Source of the DNA: Shinisaurus crocodilurus
Taxonomy: Eukaryota; Chordata; Lepidosauria; Squamata; Shinisauridae
Direction of reading: 5' to 3'
DNA length: 64,000 bases
NCBI GenBank assembly: GCA_021292165.1
Contig: CM037880.1
Location: forward strand, 181,991,085 to 182,055,084
Shown one piece after another: positions 21,170-33,116 of the stretch; the first letter of the stretch is position 1; each line of letters starts with the position of its first letter. Below the pieces are notes generated by a model that worked only from the letters and a program-made list of their open reading frames with translations, did no database searches and had not been told where the DNA came from. A program made the position numbers and the translations under genes.

Positions 21170-21211
21170 TGGTGGTGGTGGTGGTGGTGATGATGATGAT
21201 GATGATGATGA
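21170..21211. repeat. (GGT)n(GAT)n compound microsatellite
   Basis: GGT units pass directly into GAT units, giving an artificial poly-Gly/poly-Asp frame. Confidence 0.95.
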
Positions 21212-21859
21212 TCAATATGGATCATTTTCAAGCCCAAGGGGAAATTTTGAAAAGTAGCCTTTAAAAAGGCTTATATTAGCAGTGATTTTACAAGACTCCT
21301 ATGTGATGGGTTTTGTTTTTTGTTTTTTAGTTAGTGCCCAAGAAGAAGAAAAAAGTGATACCATTTTTCACCCAATATAAGTGCATAATATCAAATACTT
21401 TGACTTTCATTGTTTGGTAAGCTGTCACAGATAAGGTAGATTTCATGGGCTTAAGAGTGCTATTTCAGAACACAGTTGCTGTGCTAAAGGAGATTTACTG
21501 TACTCTTAAAAATGGAGCAGAGTGAATGGATTTTTTTAAAAAAAACAACAACCCACAACAGAACAGATAAGAGTATGGAAACCTCTCTGTGTGGACATGT
21601 AATGAGTTTACCCGCATGTCTGCACTGATGCACTGTGCCTCCTTAATAAAATATACGGTAGTCACCATTATGATTACACAGCTGATTTTGTTTGTGCTAT
21701 CAATCCCTCCAAAACAGGAAAGTTCCTATCTCCTTTGTTGTGTTTATTGACTTTCCAGAGAAGGAAGCTAATCTATGATGTGTCTTTCCCAGGTGCCCAC
21801 ATGCTTTTGCTCCCTACACCTGGTAGATTTTTTTACTAGTGCAGAAGAGAGCAATCTGA

Positions 21860-21885
21860 ACACACACACACACACACACACACAC
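21860..21885. repeat. (CA)n microsatellite
   Basis: About 13 units. Confidence 0.95.
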
Positions 21886-22369
21886 TCACTTTTTGCTCAT
21901 TTGTACATGGAAATCTATGCAAACTTGAACACTGCTATTTCTTATTGTTTGGTTTGGTTTTTAAAAATAGCAATCAAATGACAAAAATCCACCATTTGGT
22001 TATTTTGAAACTAATCATGTACAGTGGAAGGAAACAAAGGTCCTGTTCCAGGATGCGGAATGTGCAAGAACCATGGATTTATTGGTTGTTTTTATACGGT
22101 TCTCTAGGGTTGTGGTTCATGATTAGCTCAGCTCTCTTCCTGCAGTCATATTCTCCTCTGCTACTGAACAGAGAAAAGTAATAATAATAATATAATTTAT
22201 TATGGCAAACAGCCAGCTATAAGAACAGATAAACAAATAAACAATACAATACAATACAGAAAACGTTATTAGAATTTAAAATGTAAAAATAGAGTTTAAA
22301 ATTGAGAATTCAATAATCAACATACAGTCAAAAATACACAGTATTTAGTGGCTTCATTATTTAGCGATT

Positions 22370-23330
22370 TTACTCCATCATCCCCTTTCGGCAATTTATG
22401 GCTGCTGCACAAAAACTAGCCACTTTGGCTGTGATACTTGAATTCTGGTCGGACAGCAGATACTCTAAATAAAATTTGTTTGACCTACCAGGATTTTTTT
22501 GTAAAAGCGGTTTTATGAAGGTATCTCTAAGGCCTTGATAAAAGTTACAATAAAGAAGTACGTGACCCGCTGTTTCTATCTCCCTCATCCCACATGGGCA
22601 GGTCCGCTTGCTATAGGGGATCTTTTTGAATCTTCCTTCCAGCAGCGCAGATGGTAGAACATTTAATTTGGCTAATGTGAATGCCTTTCTAAGTTTAGGG
22701 ATGGTCAAATTTATCAGATAGTTAGCAGGTGCAAATGGGCCTCTATTTTCTATAAAAACAGAATATAAAGCTGCTTGACTTAGATTGTTTTGGGATTCGA
22801 TGTCTCGAATTCGCTGGGCAATGGCTATTTTCGCTTTGGTATACCCTAGGGTTAAGATGGCAGTTGTAGAAAAACCAAAAGTTAATAGTTTCATGTTTAG
22901 TTGTTTTTTTCCATTTTGATTGGAAGGAGTCGGTTAAAGTAAGTGGCGCCAATCCTACCAGTACAAACATCATTTTTAACCAGAAAATTTTTTTACGTTG
23001 CCATATACGGGCCTCAATTGATATTAAACCTGCCTCTAAGCGTGTAATTACATTTGGAACACAACTAGGGATACCAAGTATTGCTCTCATGAATTTAGTT
23101 TGTACAGCCTCCAAAGGAGCAGTTTTTTCAATCGGGCATACTTCTAAGCCATACAACAGCTGGGCAAGAACCTTTGCAACAAATACCTGGATGGCAGAGG
23201 GGATATGCTGCCCACCCTTGTTATAAAAGAAAGAGAGAAGTGCTTCTCTGTACATTTGCAATGGCATTTTTTAGTTGGGCCTTCCATGTTCCTAGTGAGT
23301 GGAATATTATTCCTAGGTATCTATAGGTGG
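22370..23330 (-). pseudogene. LINE ORF2 C-terminal domain, frameshifted
   Basis: Two overlapping frames. 22743-23267 carries the post-RT thumb-like part (FVAKVLAQLLYGLEVCP, RAILGIPSCVPNVITRLEAG). 22370-22894 carries the C-terminus with a CPCGMREIETAGHVLLYC motif, a CxC...HxxxxC cluster typical of I/R1-like LINE C-terminal zinc fingers. They overlap in different frames near 22743-22894, showing one frameshift. Confidence 0.75.
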
Positions 23331-23334
23331 TCAC

Positions 23335-24115
23335 CTATTCAATTTTATGACCATTTATTTGCCATTTATGTTTAGGCCTCTTCCTAGAAAAGACAACAAC
23401 CTTGGTTTTATCATAATTAATTTGCAGTAATTCTATTTTGCAGTAACTGTCCAGGGCCTTCAACAGACGTTTCAGTCCAATACTTGTTAACGATAAGAGT
23501 ACTGCATCGTCTGCATAAAGCAGAATTGACAAAGGTCTATTTGACAAACTGGGGTGATGAGAACATACCCCCTCTAAATTTTTAACCAAAGAGTTAATGT
23601 AGAAATTAAACAGGGTAGGGGCTAAAACGCAACCTTGTTTCACTCCATTGAAAGTGGGGACAGTCAGATGTCCCGCGCTATTAAATCTCACCCGCAATCG
23701 AGTGTTGTCATATAATTTGCGGATAAGAGTCAGTAAACGCCGATCAATGTTAGTGGCTTCAAATTTGTTCCATAATCTATCCCTTGATATGAGATCAAAG
23801 GCCGATTTAAGACCGATGAAGGCAGCATAAAGAGCTCCCCCAGGTTTAGCTAAGTACTTTTCAACCAGGTGTTGTAAAACTAATCCATGATCTATAGTAG
23901 AACGCCCACCCCTAAATCCAGCCTGCTCATCATTGATAATATTTTCCTGTTCCAACCATCTTTGCAATTTTTCCAATAAGTGGCTAGCGTACAGTTTGCT
24001 AACAATATTTAGCAGTCTGATAGGTCTATAGTTAGCAGGGTCTGATCTATCCCCCTTTTTATAGATTGGAATGATGATAGTAAGGCCCCAATCTTCTGGG
24101 ATATATGTTGTCTGA
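23335..24115 (-). pseudogene. LINE ORF2 reverse transcriptase core
   Basis: Continues with IPEDWGLTIIIPIYKKGD and NYRPIRLLNIVSKLYA, then DEQAGFRGGRSTIDHGLVLQ, NGVKQGCVLAPTLFNFYINS and the catalytic LLYADDAVLLS (YADD). One expected acidic position reads 'AAFIGLKSAFD' rather than a D-x-K-AFD pattern, so the copy may be catalytically weak even before the TAG stop at 23335. Reading continues briefly past that stop (VTTYRYLGIIF). Confidence 0.88.
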
Positions 24116-25702
24116 TCAATGGTTGGTTGTAAATAATGCCGCCAGTACAGGGGCCCACCACTCTATATTGGTTTTAAATACTTCCGGGGGGATAATATCA
24201 TTCCCTGGTGCCTTGCCAGTCTTAAGTTTGGATATAAGGATCTTAATTTCCACAGCAGTTACAGGAGGCCATTCAGGGAGGGTACATGTATTTACCCATT
24301 TAGTCTGGTAGGGATTTTGCCCTGATTTATATATATTGCTGAAATGGGATTCCCAGGAATTCACAGGAATATGATATTCCATGTTACGAGAAGGGCTAGG
24401 CCAACCTCTAATAACCAACCTCCAAAAAGTAATAGCATCCTTTTCCCTGGATGCCTTTATTAAATTTTCCCAGGACTCTTTCTGAGCTTGGCTCTTCTTT
24501 CCCTTAATTAATTTTTTATATCTCCTCTTCAGCTCATACCATTCAGGAGGTATTGTTGGTAAATTTTCCTCCCTATATGTTCTATATTTTTCCACCAAAG
24601 CTTGTTTCATGGAAATGCATTCTTTGTCAAACCAGTATTTGGATTTACTGAGGGGAGTGCCTTTCCTAGTCAAGTTCTTTTGTTTCAAGCAATTTTGTAT
24701 AGCCAAATAAAATTCCTGAAACGTTATAAGCGCAGCTTCTGCAGAATTTGCTGACATTAGCAGATTCTGTTGATGGAGACATTTTTCTGAGTATAATAGA
24801 TCTTTTACATTATTTTCCAACTTTGATGACCATCTAATACGGGAGGATCTTATTTCAAACTCTCCATTTATCATTGTCTTTTGCTTTGCGTGAATCGTTT
24901 GGATACCACAGTTTAGAGATAAAACTAAAGGTAAATGGTCACTCTCAATACGTTTTTCTACAGTACACATAGACACCATCTTTAAGAATTCATAGGATAC
25001 TATAATATAATCAATTGTAGATGCCCCCATATTAGACAGGAAGGCGAATTCCCCATCTCGATCACCTTCCACACTCCCATTTACAATTACTAGATTAAAC
25101 CTGTTTAACATTTGGATAAGACAAAGTCCAGCATAATTACAGCCCTTATCTTTAGATTGCCTCACTGGTAGCTTCAAGGCCTCATCTGTTGTAGGTTGAG
25201 GTACATGAAAGTATGAATAAAGATTTTCCTCGTTTTGCCCTGTTCTGGCATTTAGATCCCCTGCCATTATGACAGAGGCTTTTGGGTATAAGGCTGTTAA
25301 TTTATCAATATATTCTTCTAGTATGAGCCAAGTATTCTTCACCATCTTTTTTTTATGTTGAGGAGGGAGATAAATGTTTATAACAAGTAACCAGGTCAAT
25401 TTAAGTTTAATAAGTACAGCATTTGCAAGGCCAGGCAGGGGGTCGAGTTTGATACTACTTGCTTCGATGTTGATAGAAATTAATAATGCCAAACCACCTT
25501 TTGGGCGTCCTTGTTTAAGACTAGGAATTGCTTTCAACGAATAGGCTGTAAATCCATTTAGGTCTAAGTCTTCTCTAGCCCATGTCTCCTGTAGCAAAAT
25601 TATATCATATTTGCTAATAAAGTCCAAAAAGGGGGGATCTGCTGATAGCCTCTTCCATCCAGCGATATTCCATGAAAGGAGTCTTAAGTGGGCGCTTAAA
25701 TG
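24116..25702 (-). pseudogene. LINE ORF2 endonuclease (APE) plus linker and start of reverse transcriptase
   Basis: The frame opens upstream of the first Met (25627): RLLSWNIAGWKRL then YDIILLQETWA. APE landmarks in order are QETW, the catalytic GDLNART motif, STIDYIIVS, and SDHLPLVLS. A long linker (WFDKECISMKQALVEKYR, WENLIKASREKDAITFWR) leads into LISKLKTGKAPGNDIIPPEV, the start of the RT domain. The product would nick target DNA and prime reverse transcription. The frame ends at about 24116 through an apparent 1-nt frameshift; RT continues in another frame. Over 500 codons remain intact. Confidence 0.88.
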
Positions 25703-25714
25703 TCTTAATCCTTG

Positions 25715-26113
25715 TCAAGCTGTGGGGGTTTTAATTTGAGATCTTGTCTGCCTATAGAGTTGTGTTTTATCGTTGGATGGCTCTGCAGAGTTCCTCGAGT
25801 TTTCTTCCAGATATTCAAAAATCTCCATAGACGGGCTCAGTCTGCTGACATTTGAGACTATTGGACGTATCATGTCAGGTGGCTTACTCACTGGATTGTT
25901 ATCTTTCTGCAACAATCCATTTTCATCATCATCTAAGTATCTCATATCTGTCCAAGTCCAGGACTTAGATACCCCAGTATGTGTGTAAGTTGAAATATGG
26001 GGTAGGTCCTTCAACAGAGAAAAGGAGCATTCAACCCTAATCTCATTACCGATGTAATCTGTGCCATAACCATCACCCAAGGTTTCTTTCTTCCTTTTTA
26101 GTACTTTTTGCAT
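25715..26113 (-). pseudogene. Upstream ORF of the Vingi-like LINE (unidentified)
   Basis: A 132-codon frame beginning MQKVLKRKKETLGDGYG. It is rich in Asp/Glu/Ser/Lys and lacks an obvious zinc knuckle or RRM. It ends just upstream of the endonuclease frame, which opens in a different frame after about 25702, so it may be the end of an ORF1 or the divergent start of the element. The 5' end of the element is not defined, so it may be partial. Confidence 0.4.
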
Positions 26114-26119
26114 GGAGAA

Positions 26120-27007
26120 GAGTGTCAGGCCTGCCCCTTCATATTTTGGAGGCTGGGGGGCAAAAGCTCAGTACCGGGGCTTCAAAAAGGGAATGTGAGG
26201 AAGGCTAGATGGATGCACACAATTTGAAATTGAGCTTTTCTCAGTGTTTCCCTCTCTGGAGGTATTCCCAGAGGATTTCCGAATTTAAATTCCTCTGAGA
26301 TGTTTTTTGGGTTTGTTTTTTTAAACACTTGGGGATTGGCTGTGAAGGTTTTATATAGGAAGAAAATGCTCATGCCAAATCGCCAAATCTCCAAACTCAG
26401 GAAGCTGGAAAGTGAGGGCTTCAAATTCCTACCCACATACAGAAGAGGCTATGGGCATTGCAAGAGGCTTCTGACTGAGTGTTGTTAGGCAGCTGAGGAA
26501 CCAAGTTCAGTCTCATGCTGAAGTTTGAGAGGAAATCTGAGCAGCTTTTACACATGAAGCTTAGAGTGGTTCTTGTTTCAATCTGTTTGTAATGTGAATA
26601 TGAAATCTACATTCGCCAGGAAGCTCATTTGCAGTATAAATGCTCTTCTTCTGAATTCTCCATTAACATTGATCAAACATTCATATAAATAGCATGGCAG
26701 AAACTCAAAAGTGATCAGTGGTGCAGTTGCTAATTTTAGACTCTAGATTTAATTGTGTTATTGGGGGCCTTCTCTTTAGATGGCTAATTCAAATTGTGTA
26801 AGCCAGCCCTGCTGGGTTTGGGGGCCCTCCTGCTTAGTCAGCTGTGTGGGGCACTGGACGTCTGCCCCAAAGTCCTGCCCTGACAGTGAAGGTGATATAA
26901 ACCTCAAATATTACCTCAAATCTCATCTGTGCCATGCCCTTCCGCAAGTAGATCAGAATGGTATGCATTCTTCACCCAACCTCTGCAGTCACAACACCGC
27001 TGACATA
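26120..27007. other. Non-repetitive stretch
   Basis: No element or domain recognised; frames of up to 90 codons look random. Confidence 0.4.
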
Positions 27008-27015
27008 TGTCAGAC

Positions 27016-27914
27016 CAGGGGTCCCCAACCTTTTTTGGTCAGGCATGTTTGAAATTTTGAGTGTGTGTCTCTCACAAAATGGCTGCCATGGGGGCTCCTT
27101 GCCCATTCATACAATGGCTGCCACAGTGGGCATGGCCAGTCACAAAACACTAATTTCCCGGAAGACAAACTAGTGAGGCTAAAAGAAAAGGAACTTGCCC
27201 AAGAACCTAAATACAAAACAGAGGTGGGGTCTGAGTTCCAAAACAAAAGAACACTCTTGAGACCCCCCCCCCAAAGATGGCACTGGTGGGGGGCAGCACT
27301 TTGCTTTGCAGTATGCCAACATCGCAGTTAAAAAATAATTAATAAGCAGCCCCATCCTATGTGGGTGCTCGTAAGCCTCCGAACCCGGATGATTACGAGC
27401 ATCCAATTGAGGGCAGGAGGAGTGTGGCAGATAGGTTTGCCGTCGTGCTCCCCTCATCCTCAAAAACATTTAGACGGCCGATTTCAGCCATCTAAATGTT
27501 TTACCTCTTCTTGCTAGGAGGAGAGGCTGAGGCACTGCCTGGATTCCTCTGAAGCCAGTGGTGCCTCACTCTTCTCCTCCCCGCCCCCGGGAACATCCCT
27601 GCATACTAGAACCGAAATCGGTCCTCTGGCTTTGGCTCCCAGTCGGCGCAGAAAGAACCACACAAGCTGCAAGGTGGGGGTCTGGGTGCTCCACAGGTGG
27701 AATTGCCCCTGTGACCTCAGAAGGGATTTCCGAAGTCACGGGGGCAACTCCGCCCTGTGCTATAGCCCCCCAGGCAAGGTCAGAGGGTCATAGGATTGTG
27801 CCCTAAACAATCTTAAGAAATAATATAAAAAATCAGGAGGGAATCTGGCAGGTGCCAAGAGAGGTGTCTCTGGACACACTGATGCCCACAGGCACCATGT
27901 TGGACATCTCAGTG
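27016..27914. mobile_element. Non-autonomous hAT element carrying a Harbinger-like insertion
   Basis: Left end CAGGGGTCCCCAACCTTTTT, then ACAAAATGGCTGCCATGGGG. The right part has GTGCCAAGAGAGGTGTCTCT and TGATGCCCACAGGCACCATG, all shared with 46081-46791 and 36249-36685. The right terminus (...GGACATCTCAGTG) is degraded and no clear TSD remains. The 27346-27803 element lies inside it. Confidence 0.65.
27346..27803. mobile_element. Harbinger-like non-autonomous element, 458 bp
   Basis: Left end GCAGCCCCATCCTATGTGGG and right end GTCATAGGATTGTGCCC are imperfect inverted repeats, each flanked by TAA (27343-27345 and 27804-27806). Interior GC-rich. The ends match the GGGCRCAATCCTATG ends of the palindromic MITEs here, suggesting one shared transposase source. 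Confidence 0.65.
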
Positions 27915-27917
27915 TTA

Positions 27918-28025
27918 GACTGAGTGATGGTAATTGGCCCAAGGTCACCCAATGGGCTTTGTGACCCAGAGATTTAAACCCAGGTCATCTTGGTTCAAGT
28001 CTAACACCCTGACCATGCTTTCTGT
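27918..28025 (-). mobile_element. tRNA-derived SINE fragment (MIR or Sauria-type)
   Basis: CCCAAGGTCACCCAATGGGC, CAGAGATTTAAACCCAGGTC and CAAGTCTAACACCCTGACCA are the complement of a tRNA-type promoter head (B box near GGTTTAAATCTC). Too short to choose between MIR/CORE-SINE and Sauria SINE. Confidence 0.7.
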
Positions 28026-29008
28026 CAGAAATGTCCATAAATGAGGTTGTTTGTGGCTGGTTGCGACAGGCCATTTTTGGGGTAGGGAGGAGCATTAGTG
28101 TAGCATGTAGTTTGGCATGGGGGAGCAGCTCTAGGAGAGGTGTCTAGGAGAGAACTGCCTCACTCTTGCCTCACCTGTGACAGTAGTGTTTACTGCAGCT
28201 ACATTTGCTGTTAGTGGTAGGAAGAGAGCAGTAATTAACCCACGTGAACATAGCTCTGTACCATTAAAGTATGAAACTAGATTTATTGGAATAGGGTACT
28301 AACATAAAAGCATCAAGAAGACTTCTAGAAGATATTCAGCAATTCTCCACTAGCTGAAAAATGCAGAGGCTTTGCCTGTGTTATCTCTTGAAACACATTC
28401 AAGGCATCAGATGGATGAATGCAAAGATCTGTTCACCTGCACCTGGATTTATTAACTTACCTGTGGAGAGTCCCTGTGCTCTTGACCTTTTCACCCCTCA
28501 GCAGTGGCAACTAACCAATCTTATTTGGAAGAAAGGCTGCATGCACTGACTTGGTTGGTTTAAGCTGTGAATGATCTGGTGCAACCATTGCTGCTTCCCT
28601 CACCATTGTAGCTCTCGCTCCACAATGAGGAGGAGGAGGACTCTTCTCCTTATATTGGTGATCAGCAGTGGTGAGTAAACATCACCTCACATCAGATTGG
28701 CAGGCCATGTGAAAACAACCAATGAGGAAAGGGGCACATAATGTGGTGACACAGGATGTCATGACGCACTACGCATTTCCAAACTACAGCTCCCAAGATG
28801 CTCTTTGATATTGTGCATGCGCTAAAGCTCTATGCAGAATGAGAGTTTGTTTTAAGGAAGAACTCTCATCCAAATTACAGGGGTGAATTTGTTGTTATAT
28901 GAGGAAACATTGAATTCACCCCGGGTAAGTTTGCCCACCACTAATCACATTAGCTTTTGTGGAGATTTTTACAAATAAGAAGTTTACGGAATACTTTTCT
29001 GGAAGTTT

Positions 29009-29034
29009 CCTCCGTTATTCCAAAATAACGGAGG
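29009..29034. other. Perfect 11-bp stem hairpin
   Basis: CCTCCGTTATT-CCAA-AATAACGGAGG. Could be a simple DNA palindrome; no downstream U-tract makes it a terminator. Confidence 0.6.
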
Positions 29035-30245
29035 TCTTTATCAGTTAATTGGAGCCATTCTATTATAACTTACTCTTCCTTGACAGCACCTCATTATTTC
29101 AGGCAATTAGTTGCAACACCTGCTAAAAGGAGGTCTTTGAGGGGAAACTATTTTATTTCATGAGGTGGCTCTTTTTTACTTTCTTTCCCTGAAAATGGCT
29201 GAAACTAAGGTTTGGACCCCTGCAAGCAGAGTGACAATGTCTGACTAACACACTGATTTACATGGTTGTTTTCTTCTGTAAATACATAGCATATGAAGGG
29301 CAGACAGGTATCCCTAAAAATTCAAGGACATGAGGCTGGGAGCCCTGATTGGCTGCAGCTCACAGGCACAGGCCCACTGTGTGTTTAGAGATGTGAATCT
29401 GTCCTTTACATTTTGTGTGTTTACTGAAGGAAATACTGGTGTAACACCAGTTACCATGTAACCAGTAACATACTATGTAATGGCAATGGAAAGTGTGGAA
29501 AGGACATGAGGGGGAAAGCTCCTAGGAAGAAATGTGCTTATTTGCTTTAACCATCAGTCTCGGTCAACCTGGTTGGCAATTGGAGGACAAAGTGGAAGGT
29601 CCATAAGAGATCCTTGGCATATGGGCTTCTTTTCAAAGTGATGTAAATCCTAGGAGGGAAGATCACTCACAAGAAATGTATGTTAGAATCTATGCACCAC
29701 AGACTATGCACCTGTGGCACTCTGGTTTGAATTTTGGGAATCAAAAGCTTATTCTTATCTATGTCTATTATTTTTAACAATTGAAATAATGTCAGGTGCC
29801 TCTGGTTTGCCCAATAAAGCACACATTCTTTCACTCGGAATTTGGATTTTGCACTCAGAACACCAAACAGCATCTTAGTATTGGGAAAACAAACAGTCTA
29901 ACCCTCAAAACCCCTTCACTTAGCTGTTGAGAAGAGAGAGCCATATGGTACGTTTCCCATTGTTTCTTCAATTGCAACATCATAATCACATCTATGTCTG
30001 TGTCATTATGTGCTTCTGATCTCTAAGCCTGTGTAATTCCAGATCAGAGTCTCAACACATTCCATTCAGAATCATATAGACCTCCATGTACAGCCATTTC
30101 TAAAGCCAAAGAGCCCTACGTATGCACTCTTGACTTGAGACCTCAAAATACAAAGCTTCAGCCCTGAAACACATTAGAGCTCCACATAATGCTCTTTTTA
30201 TATCATCAAAATGATGATTGGAGAAGGACAAAATTAAATAATCTA

Positions 30246-30360
30246 GGGTAACATCCAATGTAAGTCCTATTTAAAGTAGATACATTGAAATAAATGCAAA
30301 TTAGGTTAGTTCATTTCAGTGGGTTTACTCTAAGCAGGACTTACATTAGATTTTACCCCC
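30246..30360. repeat. Palindromic MITE, Harbinger-like family C
   Basis: GGGTAACATCCAATGTAAGT with CCTATTTAAAGTAGATACAT faces ATGAA/CATTTCAGTGGGTTTACT and AGGACTTACATTAGATTTTA-CCC. Arms of about 45 bp with moderate divergence. Similar to 57655-57732. Confidence 0.6.
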
Positions 30361-31458
30361 GGATAGTAAATGAGCAAGGTTGATACCAATTCATATCAAT
30401 AAAGCCAGAAGTTAGCTGCTTCTTCAAGGTGAAGTTAAGTTTTACATACAAGGTTAAAAAAAAATACTTTTTTGTCACTCAGACTATTGTAGCTACAATT
30501 TAGGGAAACTACAAAACCTTTAGGACTACACAATGCTATAATCACTGATTTAGCATATGCAGGTGAAGATTGCCTGGTATAGAAGGCGCACTTAAGAAGC
30601 ACGGCATAGATGCAAACCACAATTGGTTGGTGTGTGTTTTTCCTAAACCACAAAATTTTCTTCTGAGTCTATCACATAATGCATTAGGCACAGCTAAATG
30701 TGTTCTCATAAAGTGATTCTCCTTGCAGCCTAAATGTACATTGGCATTAGCTGTGCTATAAATGCAGGCTGGCATCAGACAATTGGTGCTTTTGAGGGAA
30801 ATGAAAAAGCTCATTTTTAATCTGTGCAACAAATGATTCATATGAAGGCTCTTAAAATACGATAATGATTATCTTCTACCAAATCATAAGGAGGTTTTTT
30901 AGTTCACTTGCAAAGAGATCTGGGTGAGAGAGAGAAAGGGGGGCGGGGGGGAGGTGGCAGCTGGCTGGGGTCTGTTGTGACAAGAAGTGTCTCCTGTGGC
31001 AACATTTAATTTGCATCCAATGGCTGAAGCAGAATAATAACTCTTTCAAAATGCTAATGAGAAACTTCCCAAGCACATTCCACTTGTGAATGAGAATACT
31101 CCTTCTGTGAGTTGTAAATATGTTGTCACTAAATGTTGCTGCCAAGATTCCTAAAGACAACTGTCCTTTTGAACAGGTTTTCTTTGCACCTCATTTCTGT
31201 ATTTGCCTAAAAGTTCCTTAAAACCACAGAATTGACCAGGTTGTTTTGTATGATTAGATGGGCACATGGGCAAGGATGTCCAGCTAAATATACTGACAGT
31301 TAATGATGAGCGTCTTTTTACCTAAGATACCAATAAGGCACACATTATTATACTTTATCGAAGCATTATTTTCTTCACAGCTTATTCCTAGAAATGCATT
31401 TTAGCTTCCACGGTGCAATCTATAGCACAAATCATCTATCTATACTTGGCAAGTGTGA

Positions 31459-31617
31459 TGTGGCTTATGCTGGCTCAGCTTGTCTGAGTGTGGAAAGCTA
31501 AGCAGGGTCAAGCCTGGTTATTACTTGGATGGGAGACCCCTCCTCTAGTTTCCTGCATTGAGCAGGGGGTTGGACTCGATAGCCTTGTAGGCTCCTTCCA
31601 ACTCTATGATCTATGAG
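31459..31617 (+). mobile_element. 5S rRNA-derived SINE with CR1-like tail, copy 3
   Basis: ATGTGGCTTATGCTGGCTCA, AAGCTAAGCAGGGTCAAGCC, ACTTGGATGGGAGACCC, then TTGGACTCGATAGCCTTGTA and CTATGATCTATGA. Full length compared with the other copies. Confidence 0.9.
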
Positions 31618-31619
31618 AT

Positions 31620-32577
31620 CCACCTGATTTACTAAATAAATCCCCTTAATATAAGGGATGAGTAACAGTGGTGGTGATCATGACACAGTCATGTGTAGTG
31701 GGATGTCATGCCATTTTTTAATTTTTTAATTTTATTTTTTTGGTCAGGTGGGCCTAAAATCTTTCCACTTTTTTCAATGTATTAAACTGAGTCTAGCCTC
31801 AAATGAAATGAAACCATGCCCTGTTTTTCTACTACTTCAGGCAAAAGGAGCTTTCATTGGTGTTCGCCCAACGATATGCCCATTGGTCTCTGCCCATTCA
31901 TACACCCATTTCACAGCTGTATCAAGCAGAAACCAAGCAAGCACCATTCAGGGTTAGCACAGTATTTATTGAGTGTACTACCCTAGGAAAAAACTATTTT
32001 TCCTATCTGCGGGGGGGGGGGGGACACACACATTAGTCCTAGCTGAAGGTACTAATAACTTCTTACTCATTTCTTACTCATTTATCACAACACTTTCAGT
32101 ACAAAATAAAAGACCTCAGTGTGTTGGACTGCAGCCATGTTTTGCCACAGATAATATTTTACGCATGGGCATGAGCGAGCCAAAGCTAAGCAGTTTTTTA
32201 AAAAAACTTGATTTCAGTAGAAGAGATTTAAGCACATGCTTGACATATACATTAAAATCAAATCAGGGGACTTAAAAGCATGTAATTGTTCAAGCCCCAA
32301 GCTTTTTGTTACTATACTAAATAAGACATGTCCTTTGGAGGTGCTTTCCCCAGGCTCATCATCTTGACTATTCACAGGGGCGTATGCGCACTTGCATCCG
32401 TATATTTTTGCTACATAATATAGAAAACTGGGTTTACATAGTACAATTACCTCTAAAATTGCCTGAAGCCCTTTTCTGTAGATTCCATTTCACATTGTTG
32501 GTTTAAGGATTTTGTCATTATTTGCCTACATCAGATTCATTCAGTGCATGGTTAGATAGTAACCCTTTAAAAGATTT
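31620..32577. other. Intronic stretch, nothing firm
   Basis: Contains a poly-G run (32009-32023) next to a short CA tract. No mobile element recognised. Confidence 0.4.
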
Positions 32578-32712
32578 GGGCGCAATCCTGTGGGTTGCAT
32601 CCCTATTAGCTGGAAGCCACTGAACCTGGAGGCTTCTGGGTATCCAGTGCCCTACCGGATTACTGCCAGCAGGGCTGGAGGAGTGACAGAGGCAATTTAC
32701 ACCTCTCTGACC

Positions 32713-32767
<55 letters not shown>

Positions 32768-33116
32768 TTACTTCTTCTTCCTCTAGACAAGCCTCTGAGC
32801 CCGTCTAGTGCAGGCACATTGGTGGGGGTGGTGCCAGGGCTGGAAAGGCCATGAGAGCTCTCGTATCCTACCTCTCCTCTCCTCTCCATTCCCCTGCCCG
32901 CCCACTGGAGCACCCCCTTTTTGTCCTTTACAAGTTTGTCCTTTTTGTGACCTTGGAAAGCAGCTGGTGTGGTTCTTTCCACAGTGGCTGAGAGGGGGTG
33001 GGGGGCAGGATTGGATGGGGAGTCTCCCCTCCCAAAGTCATAGCAGTGTCTATGGCTTCAGGAGGGAGATGCCCAAAAAAATCCTATGCTCTCCAGGAAC
33101 CACAGGATTGCTCTCT
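32578..33116. mobile_element. Harbinger-like non-autonomous element with internal (TTA)n
   Basis: Ends GGGCGCAATCCTGTGGGT and AACCACAGGATTGCTCTC are inverted repeats, flanked by TTT and TTA. The interior is GC-rich apart from the (TTA)n tract at 32715-32766. The frames over it are low-complexity. Confidence 0.65.
32715..32766. repeat. (TTA)n microsatellite
   Basis: About 17 units, the longest trinucleotide tract here. Confidence 0.95.

Larger units (their letters stand above)
20345..22180. other. Non-repetitive stretch with microsatellites
   Basis: Contains a (GGT)n(GAT)n tract at 21170-21211 and a (CA)n tract at 21860-21885. No gene or mobile element recognised. Confidence 0.45.
22183..26115 (-). 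mobile_element. Near full-length APE-type LINE, probably I-group/Vingi-like
   Basis: A ~3.9-kb minus-strand element with a short upstream frame, an APE endonuclease, a YADD reverse transcriptase, a C-terminal CCHC-like domain and a 3' end in (ATT)n-rich sequence (complement of TAATAATAATAATATAATTT at 22182-22202). Its motifs differ from the L1, L2 and CR1 copies in this window. Vingi elements, a branch near Ingi/I, are known from reptiles, and I favour that clade, but it needs a phylogeny. Damage is light: about two frameshifts and one stop. Confidence 0.8.
28030..31455. other. Long, largely unique intronic segment
   Basis: The longest stretch with almost no recognisable repeat; only the MITE at 30246-30360 and short hairpins. 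Patches such as 28990-29120 and 30540-30860 are AT-rich with many TAAT/ATTA motifs and might hold conserved non-coding elements, but I cannot test conservation. Frames below 100 codons have no domains. Confidence 0.45.

Noticed and set aside
29009..29034. Rho-independent terminator
   Set aside because: The hairpin lacks a U-tract and the context is a vertebrate intron.
32518..32982. 154-codon frame with poly-Ile
   Set aside because: Poly-Ile encoded by the (TTA)n tract; no protein signature.
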